Below, piece by piece: positions 1-8,028 of a DNA stretch of 64,000 nucleotides. The notes beneath the pieces were generated by a model. The model had not been told where the DNA came from, searched no databases, and worked only from the letters and a program-made list of their open reading frames with translations. Position numbers and translations under genes: made by a program. How positions within the stretch are numbered: the first letter of the stretch is position 1; each line of letters opens with the position of its first letter. Source of the DNA: Novosphingobium sp. SCN 66-18 (GTDB lineage: Bacteria > Pseudomonadota > Alphaproteobacteria > Sphingomonadales > Sphingomonadaceae); assembly GCA_001725355.1 (NCBI GenBank), contig MEGD01000005.1, positions 1 through 64,000 of the forward strand, in the 5' to 3' direction.

Positions 1-145
1 CGAAGCGACCCTGGCCTGGCAAACCACAGCCGAACTGGAACTGTCCGGCTCCCTCTCGGTCTTCACACCAGGAACCTTCATCCGCGAAACCGGCCCCGCG
101 CACACCATCACCATGGTCGGCTTCGAAAGCAATTTCCGTTTTTAG
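1..145 (+). CDS. Outer-membrane porin, alginate-export-like, C-terminal fragment
   Basis: Only the last 47 codons are present, read from base 2 to the TAG at 143-145. The fragment alternates polar and hydrophobic residues like beta strands and ends Asn-Phe-Arg-Phe, with the terminal aromatic residue typical of outer-membrane beta-barrel proteins. The segment FTPGTFIRETGP resembles the penultimate region of alginate-export (AlgE-like) porins of sphingomonads, from memory of that family. Substrate unknown. The rest of the gene lies upstream of the window. Confidence 0.5.
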   Translation, partial: EATLAWQTTAELELSGSLSVFTPGTFIRETGPAHTITMVGFESNFRF

Positions 146-211
146 TCCGCCACCGGCACGCCTGACTCCCACCCGGATGCTTTCGATCGGTGCGATGGGG
201 CGGCCGCCACT

Positions 212-1075
212 CTAGGCCATTTCCCCGCCGGGATCACCCCAGCCGATCACCCGTTGTTCCTGCATGCCAAGCCCTTCAATGCCCAGCGTCATCACGTCAC
301 CCGGCTTGAGAAAGACGGGCGGCTTGTGCCCGAAACCGACACCCGCCGGTGTCCCGGTTGCGATGAAATCGCCAGCCTCGAGCGCGTAGAAGCGGGACAG
401 GTAGCTTACGATCTGGCGTATTCCGAAAACCAGATTGCCGGTGCTGCCGTCCTGAAACCGATGCCCGTTGACTTCAAGCCAGATAGGCAGGCCGCTGGCG
501 TCGCCCAGCTCGTCGCGGGTGACAAGCCATGGGCCGATCGGCGCGAAGCCCGGAAAGCTCTTGCCCTTGGTCCACTGGCCGCTGTGATCCATCTGGTAGG
601 AACGTTCCGTGAGATCGTTGAACAGGCAGTAGCCGGCGACGTGATCGAGCGCGTCCGCCTCGTCGATGTACAACCCGCCTCGCCCGATGACGATGCCGAG
701 CTCGACCTCCCAGTCCCCTTTCTCCGCAGCCATCGGCAGCCGGACCGGATCGTTGGGGCCTGACGGCGCGCAGCCTTTCATGAAAACGGTCGGTTCGGTG
801 GGCAGCGGGAGCCCGACTTCGGCGGCGTGATCGGTGTAGTTGAGCCCCACGCAGATGATCTTGCCCGGCCGGCCGATCGCGGGGCCGTAGCGCACCGGCT
901 GCGCGATGACCGGGAGCGAAGCCGTGTCGATCGCGGCGAGTGCCGCCAGCCCTTCTGGCAAAAGGACGTCGCCCGCGAGATCGGCGACATGACCGGAAAG
1001 GTCCCTCAGCAGTCCTTCGCTATCGATCATCGCGGGCCGTTCGCGGCCTGCTTCTCCAACTCGGGCCAGTTTCAT
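212..1075 (-). CDS. Fumarylacetoacetate hydrolase (FAH) family protein
   Basis: 287-residue cytoplasmic enzyme of the FAH superfamily, which hydrolyses or isomerises 2,4-dioxo acids from aromatic meta cleavage. The core begins near residue 71 with GKIICVGLNYTDHAAE. Metal ligands Glu123 and Glu125 lie in WEVELG, followed by NDLTERSYQ and GTPAGVG. The stretch GQWTKGKSF with APIGPWLVT is typical of the subgroup annotated as ureidoglycolate lyase or 2-hydroxyhepta-2,4-diene-1,7-dioate isomerase. The ATG at 1075 is preferred over the GTG at 1081 because AGGAAG lies five bases upstream of it. It is divergent from the hydrolase at 1367. Exact substrate unknown; it is one of five FAH-fold genes in the window. 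Confidence 0.85.
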   Translation of the reverse strand: MKLARVGEAGRERPAMIDSEGLLRDLSGHVADLAGDVLLPEGLAALAAIDTASLPVIAQPVRYGPAIGRPGKIICVGLNYTDHAAEVGLPLPTEPTVFMKGCAPSGPNDPVRLPMAAEKGDWEVELGIVIGRGGLYIDEADALDHVAGYCLFNDLTERSYQMDHSGQWTKGKSFPGFAPIGPWLVTRDELGDASGLPIWLEVNGHRFQDGSTGNLVFGIRQIVSYLSRFYALEAGDFIATGTPAGVGFGHKPPVFLKPGDVMTLGIEGLGMQEQRVIGWGDPGGEMA

Positions 1076-1366
1076 CTGCACTTCCTTTCGATGCCGGGCG
1101 CTTCTTTCGCTGCCGGACGCTGCCGAGGTATTGGCGGATCAAGCGATTGCTTGGACATTCTTAGCGGTGAACGTGAATCAGGAGCCGCCAGCCTGCTTCG
1201 CTGCCGTGTATGCGCGCTTCCGCGTTGACCTTGGAGCCGAGCCGGAGGTCTTTCGTCAGAAACTGCCAAAAGGGCGCAGTCCGGGCCAATCGCAAGACAC
1301 CATGGCCAAGCAATACCGCAGACAGACGTGGGCGGGATTGGCCTGCCGGCGATTCTGGAACCTGAA

Positions 1367-2230
1367 ATGATCGCACAGACAAGCCATACCTTGCGGGCGA
1401 ACGACATTCGGCAAAACTATATCGATGCCGGCGACGGCCCGCCAGTGGTGCTCCTGCACGGCTTTCCCGAAACGAATTTCGCCTGGCGGTTCCAGATTCC
1501 CGTTCTTGGCGAGCTCCATCGCGTGATCGCACCGGATCTTCGGGGCTATGGCGAGACCGACAAGCCGGCTGCCGGATATGACAAGCGGACCATGGCCCGC
1601 GATCTCGCGGCGCTGCTCGACAAGCTCGGCATCGGGAAAATCGCGCTGGTTGGCCATGATCGGGGGGCGCGGGTGGCAACGCGGTTTGCCAAGGACTATC
1701 CCGAGCGGGTCGACCGTCTCGTGGTGATGGACAATGTGCCGACCCGCATCGTTGCGCGCGAGATCAACGCCGAAATTGCCAAGGCCTATTGGTTCTTTCT
1801 GTTCCACCTCATTCCGGACCTTCCGGAAACGCTGATCGCCGGCAAGGAAGAACAGTGGCTCCGCTGGTTCTTTTCGGACTGGGCCTATGACCCCTCGGCA
1901 ATCTCGGGCGATGCCTTCGACACCTACGTGCGTGCCTACCGCGCGCCGGGCGCCGTGCGCGGCGCCATGGCGGACTATCGGGCCAACGCCGAGGACGTCG
2001 CTCAGGATCTTGTCGACGCCGACGTCAAGATCGCCTGTCCCACGCTTGCGCTATGGGGCGCGGATTTCGGGGCGGTCGGCAAGATGTTCGACATGCCGAA
2101 AGTCTGGGCGGAGATGGCCGACAATCTCCGCGCGGTGCCGATCGAGCGCTGCGGCCATCTGCCGCACGAGGAGCGGCCGGAAGCGGTGAACGCGCTCCTC
2201 CTTGAATTTCTCCAGGGCTGGCAAGGCTGA
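1367..2230 (+). CDS. Alpha/beta hydrolase, haloacetate dehalogenase / epoxide hydrolase-like
   Basis: 287 residues. HGFPET (31-36) gives the oxyanion region, and GHDRGAR places an aspartate nucleophile at Asp98 with Arg99 and Arg102, as in fluoroacetate dehalogenases where two arginines hold the carboxylate. Asp122 and His264 (CGHLPHEERPE) fit the acid and base. Dehalogenases of this type carry a His-Trp pair on the cap; here it is Tyr141-Trp142, so halide binding may differ and an epoxide hydrolase or other esterase role is possible. The ATG at 1367 is preferred over the GTG at 1328, whose N-terminus lacks family resemblance. The next gene (dld) starts 3 bases after the stop, so the two are probably co-transcribed. 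Confidence 0.8.
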   Translation: MIAQTSHTLRANDIRQNYIDAGDGPPVVLLHGFPETNFAWRFQIPVLGELHRVIAPDLRGYGETDKPAAGYDKRTMARDLAALLDKLGIGKIALVGHDRGARVATRFAKDYPERVDRLVVMDNVPTRIVAREINAEIAKAYWFFLFHLIPDLPETLIAGKEEQWLRWFFSDWAYDPSAISGDAFDTYVRAYRAPGAVRGAMADYRANAEDVAQDLVDADVKIACPTLALWGADFGAVGKMFDMPKVWAEMADNLRAVPIERCGHLPHEERPEAVNALLLEFLQGWQG

Positions 2231-2233
2231 GCC

Positions 2234-3970
2234 ATGGCCAGGATCGATCCCGCGCCGTCCGCCGTCTCTCCGCCAACAGCTTCGGCAACGGACTTGATCG
2301 CCGAACTCGGAGCGATCGTCGGAAACCGGTATGTCCTGACCAGCGAGCGGGAGACCCGGCGTTACCGCACCGGCTTCCGCTTCGGCGGCGGCAAGGCGCT
2401 TGCCGTGGTTCGGCCCGGTAGCCTTGTGGAGCTCTGGCGCGCGGTGAATGCCTGCGCGCGAGCACGCACGATCATGATCGTCCAGGCAGCGAATACCGGC
2501 CTGACCGGCGGCTCGACGCCGGACGGCGACCGCTATGACCGCGATGTCGTCATCATCAGCACGACGCGGATCGACGGCATCCAGCTCGTCCGCGACGGCA
2601 AGCAGGTCATTTGCCTTCCAGGTTCGCGCCTGTTCGAGCTCGAGGACATCGTGGCAGGGATCGGCCGCGAACCGCATTCGCGGATCGGCTCGTCCTGCAT
2701 CGGCGCGTCCGTGCTCGGCGGCATCTGTAACAACTCCGGCGGCGCGCTGATCCATCGTGGCCCCGCCTATACGCAGATGGCGCTCTACGCCCGGATCGAA
2801 GCGGACGGATCGGTGCGACTGGTCAATCACCTCGGCGTGAGCCTTGGCGTCGAACCCGAGGCCATGCTGGCACGGCTGGATGCCGGCGAGATTGCGGAGA
2901 GCGATATCATCGACGACGCGACCCGCGTCTGCTCCGATCGGCATTACCAGGACCATATCCGTGAAGTGGATGCGGACACCCCGGCGCGCTTCAACAACGA
3001 TCCCCGGCACCATTTCGAAGCGTCGGGCAGCGGAGGCCACGTGGTCGTGTTCGCGGTGCGGCTCGATACCTTTCCCAAGGAAGAGGCCATCGCCGATTTC
3101 TATATCGGCACCAACGATCCCGCGGAGCTGACGGCGATCCGGCGCGTGATCCTGAAGAGCTTCACCTCGCTTCCGATCCAGGGGGAGTATATCCATCGCT
3201 CGGCGTTCAGGCTGACCGCATCGTATGGAAAGGATACGTTCCTTGCGATCCGGTATCTCGGCGCCAAATACCTTCCGGGCCTGTTCGCGCTGAAGGCGCG
3301 GTTCGACGCGTTCTGCGCCAGACTGCCCTGGGCGCCCCATGATCTCTCCGACCGGATCATGCAGACGGTCGCGACGCTTTTCCCACAGCATCTTCCGGAG
3401 CGGATGCGCGATTTCGACAACCGGTTCGAGCATCACCTCATCCTGAAAATGGGCGGCCGCGGTATCGAGGAAGCCCGCACCCTGCTCGCCCAGGCGTTCC
3501 CCACCCGCCAAGGCGACTATTTCGAATGCACGAAGGACGAGGGCGATCGCGCCTTCCTGCATCGTTTCGCGGTGGCCGGCGCCTCCATCCGGTATCGCGC
3601 GCTCCATCGGGACACGATCGCCGATATCGTCGCGCTTGATGTCGCGTTGCGCAGGAACGATGACGAATGGGACGAACACCTCCCTGCCGAACTCGCGAAG
3701 CAGATCGTGGGGGTGAGCTATTGCGGGCATTTCTTCTGCCACGTCTTCCACCGCGACTATCTGGTGAAGCAGGGGCACGATCCGGTGGCGTTCGAACAGG
3801 CGATGCTGGCGTTGCTCGATGCACGCGGTGCGGAATATCCCGCCGAGCACAATGTCGAGCACCTCTATCCCGCAAAAGCGGCACTCGCGCGGCATTACCG
3901 GGAGCTTGATCCGACAAACAGCCTGAATCCCGGCACGGGCCATCTCTCGCGCAACGCAGATTGGGCCTGA
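2234..3970 (+). CDS. dld: Quinone-dependent D-lactate dehydrogenase
   Basis: 578 residues, close to the E. coli Dld length of about 571. Oxidises D-lactate to pyruvate and passes electrons to quinone as a peripheral membrane flavoprotein. The N-terminal FAD_binding_4 domain is seen as QAANTGLTGGSTP (near residue 85) and the FAD-contacting GSSCIGASVLGG; the C-terminal membrane-binding Dld domain follows, with the conserved GEYIHRSAF and a C-terminal DPTNSLNPGTG. The N-terminus is about 20 residues longer than usual. It lies immediately downstream of the dehalogenase-like hydrolase. A 2-hydroxy acid released by that hydrolase could be a substrate, but this is inference. Confidence 0.93.
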   Translation: MARIDPAPSAVSPPTASATDLIAELGAIVGNRYVLTSERETRRYRTGFRFGGGKALAVVRPGSLVELWRAVNACARARTIMIVQAANTGLTGGSTPDGDRYDRDVVIISTTRIDGIQLVRDGKQVICLPGSRLFELEDIVAGIGREPHSRIGSSCIGASVLGGICNNSGGALIHRGPAYTQMALYARIEADGSVRLVNHLGVSLGVEPEAMLARLDAGEIAESDIIDDATRVCSDRHYQDHIREVDADTPARFNNDPRHHFEASGSGGHVVVFAVRLDTFPKEEAIADFYIGTNDPAELTAIRRVILKSFTSLPIQGEYIHRSAFRLTASYGKDTFLAIRYLGAKYLPGLFALKARFDAFCARLPWAPHDLSDRIMQTVATLFPQHLPERMRDFDNRFEHHLILKMGGRGIEEARTLLAQAFPTRQGDYFECTKDEGDRAFLHRFAVAGASIRYRALHRDTIADIVALDVALRRNDDEWDEHLPAELAKQIVGVSYCGHFFCHVFHRDYLVKQGHDPVAFEQAMLALLDARGAEYPAEHNVEHLYPAKAALARHYRELDPTNSLNPGTGHLSRNADWA

Positions 3971-4091
3971 CGCAGCCCGTCCAGCCGCGACCCAAACCTC
4001 AGAATAACGCAAAAATGCGCGGGATAGGACAATATGAAGGCCGCGACCGCCGTTAGGTTCCGGGGACATCTCAATCAGGAGTGACTCCACG

Positions 4092-4790
4092 ATGACCGCA
4101 TCCCGCACGCAAGAGCCAACCGTTGTCCTCGTGCATGGCGCATGGGCCGATGGTTCCAGCTGGCAGCGCGTGATTCCGATCTTGCTCGACAAGGGGCTGT
4201 CGGTTGTTGCGGTGCAGAACCCGACCAGTTCGCTATCCGATGACGTCGCTGCCACGGCGCTCGCACTCAATGCGATTTCGGGACCGGTCGTGCTTGTCGG
4301 CCACAGCTGGGGCGGTGCGGTAATCACGCAGGCCGGCACCGATCCGAAGGTGAAGGCGCTCGTATTTGTGGCGGCCTTTGCCCCGGCGGCGGGCGAAACC
4401 GTTGGCGAACTGGTCGGAAAGTACCCGAATCCACCCGCGCTTGCCAAAATCACCGATGACGGAAACGGAAACCTGAAGCTCAGCGCAGCCGGATGGATCG
4501 AGGACGTAGGCCACGACCTCCCCGAGAACGAGGCGCGTGTACTGGCAGTGCTCCAGCCCCCGCTGCCGGCCGCCACGTTCGGCGAGAAGGTCACGCAGGC
4601 AGCGTGGGAGACGCGGCCGAACTGGTACATCGTATCCGCCGACGATCGCGTGGTCAGCGTTGATCTGCAACGCGAATTTGCTGACCGGATGAAAGCGGTC
4701 ACGTCTGAATTGCGGGCCGGCCACCTTTCCATCCTGTCGCAACCCCAGGCGGTTGCCGATGTGATCCTCCAAGCTGTCGAGCAAAGCTAG
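4092..4790 (+). CDS. Alpha/beta hydrolase, small esterase type
   Basis: 232-residue hydrolase that begins directly with the first strand and VHGAWADGSSW, then GHSWGG with nucleophile Ser72 and a C-terminal AGHLSILSQP carrying the catalytic histidine. This short form matches the EstC / methylsalicylate-esterase-like group common in proteobacteria and soil bacteria; the real substrate is unknown. ATG at 4092 is preceded by CAGGAGTGACTCC, a reasonable ribosome binding site. It stands alone: a 121-base gap separates it from dld and a strong hairpin follows the stop. Confidence 0.8.
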   Translation: MTASRTQEPTVVLVHGAWADGSSWQRVIPILLDKGLSVVAVQNPTSSLSDDVAATALALNAISGPVVLVGHSWGGAVITQAGTDPKVKALVFVAAFAPAAGETVGELVGKYPNPPALAKITDDGNGNLKLSAAGWIEDVGHDLPENEARVLAVLQPPLPAATFGEKVTQAAWETRPNWYIVSADDRVVSVDLQREFADRMKAVTSELRAGHLSILSQPQAVADVILQAVEQS

Positions 4791-4798
4791 GCACAAGG

Positions 4799-4837
4799 CA
4801 CGGGAGCGAACCAGGCGATCTGCCGTTCGCTCCCGTG
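4799..4837. terminator. Bidirectional hairpin terminator
   Basis: Perfect 13-base inverted repeat: arm 4799-4811 (CACGGGAGCGAAC) pairs with arm 4825-4837 around a 13-base loop, followed by AAAACT. It sits in the 52 bases between the converging esterase-like hydrolase and MFS genes, so it can serve both. The downstream A/T tract is short. Confidence 0.75.
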
Positions 4838-4842
4838 AAAAC

Positions 4843-6036
4843 TCAGGCGCGCCTGGCGCGGTTGTGCAGTTGCAGAACGGAGGCAGCCGCCGCCAGCGCG
4901 ATGCCAAGCGCGCAAACGGCCGGCCAGCCATCGGTGGTCCAGGCCACCGTCGCTGCCGCAGCGCCGCCGGCGCCGCCGAGGAACATCAGGCCCATGAAAA
5001 TGGTGTTGAGGCGGGCACGCGCTTCGGGGCGCAATGCGAAGACGATATGCTGGTTGGATACGAGGACGCTCTGCACCGCGAAATCCAGCAGGATACAGCC
5101 GACCACAAGCCCCATGACCGATGTCCACAGACCGAAAATCGTCCAGGCGGCGACCGTCAGCAGCGTGCCGGCAAGGATCACCTTGCGGGGGCCACGCTTG
5201 TCCGCAAAGCGACCGGCAATCGGCGCTGCCAGGATACCCACCGCGCCCACGATCCCGAACAGCCCCGCGACATCGGCTCCGAGACCGAAGCGCGGCTCTT
5301 GCAGCCGCAGCGCGAGGATCGACCAAAACGCAGTGAACGCGGCGAAGAGCAGACCCTGCGTGACGGCGGCAAGACGCAGTTCTCCAAATTCGCGCCACAG
5401 GTGGATCAACGAAGCGATAAGGCTGCCATAGGTATGGTCGGTATCGGGATGGCTGCGCGGCAGCGCGAAGGCCATTAGGCCACCGGCGCCCAGCGCGAGC
5501 GGAATGCCTAACCAGAACATCTCGCGCCAGCCGGCATGGGCGCCGACAAAGCCGGACAATGTGCGGCTGAGAAGAATGCCGCAAAGCACGCCGGACATAA
5601 CCAGACCAACCGTGGCGCCACGCTTTTCCGGCGCGGACAGGTGTGCGGCGAACGGAACGATCTGCTGGGCCACCGTCGAGGCTACACCGAGCACGAGCGA
5701 TGCGAGCAGAAGCAGCGGAGCCGAAGGCGCCATCGCCGCGCCGGCGAGGGCAAGGCCGAGCACGATGAACTGGATCACGATCAGGCGTCGGCGTTCCACG
5801 AGATCGCCCAACGGAACCAAGGCAAAAAGACCGAAGGCGTAGCCAAGCTGGGTCGCTGTCGGGACGAGACCCACCAGCCCCCCGCTAAAGTTCTTCTCCA
5901 TGATCCCGAGCATCGGCTGGTTGTAGTAGATGTTGGCGACGGCCAGACCGGCCGCGATCGCCATGGCGAACGTCAGCCCCCGTCCGATTGACGCCGGCGC
6001 GGCGTCGGCCGTTCTCTGCATAACGGTGCCGCCCAT
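4843..6036 (-). CDS. MFS transporter, drug-efflux-like
   Basis: 397 residues with about 12 hydrophobic helices. The N-terminal NIYYNQPML motif in helix 1 marks the subgroup annotated as putative MFS efflux or arabinose-efflux-like permeases. The loop 2-3 motif reads [10 protein letters not shown], with a second copy in the C-terminal half ([10 protein letters not shown]). The start at 6036 has AGGA seven bases upstream. It is divergent from a LysR regulator 147 bases away, the usual arrangement for a LysR-controlled efflux gene. Substrate cannot be told. Confidence 0.85.
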   Translation of the reverse strand: MGGTVMQRTADAAPASIGRGLTFAMAIAAGLAVANIYYNQPMLGIMEKNFSGGLVGLVPTATQLGYAFGLFALVPLGDLVERRRLIVIQFIVLGLALAGAAMAPSAPLLLLASLVLGVASTVAQQIVPFAAHLSAPEKRGATVGLVMSGVLCGILLSRTLSGFVGAHAGWREMFWLGIPLALGAGGLMAFALPRSHPDTDHTYGSLIASLIHLWREFGELRLAAVTQGLLFAAFTAFWSILALRLQEPRFGLGADVAGLFGIVGAVGILAAPIAGRFADKRGPRKVILAGTLLTVAAWTIFGLWTSVMGLVVGCILLDFAVQSVLVSNQHIVFALRPEARARLNTIFMGLMFLGGAGGAAAATVAWTTDGWPAVCALGIALAAAASVLQLHNRARRA

Positions 6037-6183
6037 ACAAAATCCTCATGAAAGCGTGCGCAGCGACGGCAGGTTGGATAAATCTGCGCCAACTGGACGA
6101 TTGACTTGCGGCCGATATAGAGTTGCAGCATTTCTCGTTGTAGTGTTTCGTTCGGTTAAGCCAGCATAACGGAAAATGTGGTA

Positions 6184-7092
6184 ATGGAATTGTCTGACCT
6201 GGCGGTGTTCGTCGAGGCGGTGCGGGCTGGCAGCCTGGCCGCCGCCGGCCGCCGGCTGGGCATCAATGCGATGGCCGCTTCGCGCCGGCTCGCCGCGCTC
6301 GAGACCGAACTGGGCATTCGCCTGGTCCACAGGACAACCCGATCGCTTTCGCCAACCGCAGAAGGGGAGACGTTCCTCCCGCATGCGCAGGCGATGCTGG
6401 ATGAGCAGGCAAGCGCCCTCGCGGCGTTACGACCGAGCGCGTCGGGTGTCTCGGGCCAACTCCGGGTAACGGTTTCCGCCGCCTTCGGCCGCAAGGTTGT
6501 TTCCCCGATGATTGCTCCCTTCATGCGCGACAACCCCGAACTGCAGGTTGACCTGCTTCTGACGGACGATCAGGTCGATATCGTGGCGCAGGGCATCGAT
6601 GTGGCGATCCGGATCGCCAAGCTCCGGGACAATCACCTCGTTGCACGCCGCCTCGCGGATAATCCGCGCCGGCTTGTCGCCTCGCCCGCCTATCTGCGTG
6701 CCGCGGGGACACCCGGCGTGCTGGCTGCCCTGCCCGACCATGCGTGTCTGCCGGCATCGGGCACTTCGCACTGGAACTTCAACCGCAACGGAAAGACGGT
6801 GCGCCAAAGGGTGACAGGCAGATTTACGGCAAGCTCGGTCGAGGCGCTGCATCAGGCTTGCCTGGGTGGCCTGGGCATCGCCAATCTTTCGGCCTGGGAC
6901 GTGGAGGACGATCTGGGCAGCGGTCGTCTCCGGGAAATCCGGCTTGCGGATGCTGAGCCGGAACCCCTCGCGATATGGGCGGTCTATCCCACAGCACGCA
7001 TGGTACCCGCCAAGGTTCGGGCGTTCGTGGACGCGCTCGAGCACATCCTGCGCCGTTCGCCTCATCAGGCTGCCGATGACCAGAATGCCTAA
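6184..7092 (+). CDS. LysR-family transcriptional regulator
   Basis: 302 residues. The N-terminal winged helix-turn-helix covers residues 1-60 (SLAAAGRRLGINAMAASRRL), followed by a periplasmic-binding-like effector domain (from about residue 90) with the conserved GLGIANLSAW near the C-terminus. The ATG at 6184 is chosen over the in-frame GTG two codons earlier. It is divergent from the MFS gene at 4843-6036, which is its likely target. I found no clear T-N11-A box that I would defend in the 147-base gap. Confidence 0.88.
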   Translation: MELSDLAVFVEAVRAGSLAAAGRRLGINAMAASRRLAALETELGIRLVHRTTRSLSPTAEGETFLPHAQAMLDEQASALAALRPSASGVSGQLRVTVSAAFGRKVVSPMIAPFMRDNPELQVDLLLTDDQVDIVAQGIDVAIRIAKLRDNHLVARRLADNPRRLVASPAYLRAAGTPGVLAALPDHACLPASGTSHWNFNRNGKTVRQRVTGRFTASSVEALHQACLGGLGIANLSAWDVEDDLGSGRLREIRLADAEPEPLAIWAVYPTARMVPAKVRAFVDALEHILRRSPHQAADDQNA

Positions 7093-7170
7093 CCGTTGTC
7101 TCCCGAGCGACTGTGGGATGCGCAAACCACGGATAACGCCAGAGCAAGGTCCGGCGAATTTCGGCGCGGC

Positions 7171-7794
7171 CTAAAGCTCGATGATGCCGCGGCGCGCGGC
7201 GATGGTGACGGCATGGGTGCGATCGGCGGCACCAAGCTTGGAATAGATAACCTTCATGTATCCCTTGATCGTGTCCTCCGAGAGCCCCAGGCGCACCGCG
7301 ATCTGGCGATTGGAGTTTCCTGCGGCGGCGAGAGTGAGCACCTCTGCCTCCCGCCTCGAAAGCATATCCTCGGTTACATGGAGCGCTATGCCGGTCGCCA
7401 CCTCGGAGGAGAGATACTTGCCGCCAGCATGAACGCTTCTGATCGTATCCATCAGTTCCTTGCGCATGCTGCTTTTCAAGCCTGCCGCGCCGGCACGAAG
7501 GGCGCGCATGGCCTGGGCGTCTCCGGCATACGTGGTCAGGACGACGATCCGCGATGAAGGATGGCTCTTTCTCAGCGCCTCGATAGCGGCGACGCCGCCC
7601 ATGCCCGGCATCTGAAGATCCATGAGCACGATATCCGGCCGGTGCGCTTCATAAAGAGCAAGCGCCTGCTCGCCGGTTTCGGCCTCGGCGACCATATCGA
7701 GATCGGCCTGCGTTGCGATAACCGCGCAAACGCCCTCCCGCAGCAGCGGATGGTCGTCGACGATCATTATGCGTATTTTGTCGGACTTGACCAT
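7171..7794 (-). CDS. NarL/FixJ-type response regulator
   Basis: 207 residues. Receiver domain with acidic pair Asp13-Asp14, phospho-acceptor Asp59 (VLMDLQMPGMGG) and VVLTTY; the switch lysine appears in AAGLKSS, shifted from the usual GYLLK form. The C-terminal LuxR-type HTH (about residues 143-207) reads LSRREAEVLTLAAAG then TIKGYMKVIYSKL, a form common in regulators paired with propeller-type kinases. The kinase gene lies upstream on the same strand after a 234-base gap, so the two form a two-component system although not tightly coupled in translation. Target genes unknown. Confidence 0.92.
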   Translation of the reverse strand: MVKSDKIRIMIVDDHPLLREGVCAVIATQADLDMVAEAETGEQALALYEAHRPDIVLMDLQMPGMGGVAAIEALRKSHPSSRIVVLTTYAGDAQAMRALRAGAAGLKSSMRKELMDTIRSVHAGGKYLSSEVATGIALHVTEDMLSRREAEVLTLAAAGNSNRQIAVRLGLSEDTIKGYMKVIYSKLGAADRTHAVTIAARRGIIEL

Positions 7795-8028
7795 TCCCGT
7801 GCGCTTTCCGTGTCTTCGATTCGGCGAGGCTCGCCCTACTGTCCCAGATCGATGGCGGCGCTATACGAAACTATCGAAGCCGTGCTCGCCTGCGCCTTGC
7901 CGGTTGCCAAGGATACCGATCAGGCGCCGAAGCCGGGGCTGGTCATATACGCTGCTTTAGAAATGGTCACGCCGGACGTAAAGGGTGGTGCCGATGACAG
8001 AGCTGGGCCATCGCGGTTGCTTCCCCGC

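Noticed and set aside
1076-1366. Possible small genes in the gap between the FAH-family and dehalogenase-like genes
   Set aside because: Several open frames cross it, but none has a plausible start, composition or family resemblance; it is probably the divergent promoter region.
2051-4732. Minus-strand open frame of 893 codons opposite three clear plus-strand genes
   Set aside because: It is antisense to the dehalogenase-like hydrolase, dld and the esterase, is rich in Arg/Ala/Pro/Asp, has no recognisable domain, and follows from high third-position GC.
7795-8028. Possible extra gene between response regulator and sensor kinase
   Set aside because: The 234-base gap has only shadow frames; no ribosome binding site or conserved peptide was seen.
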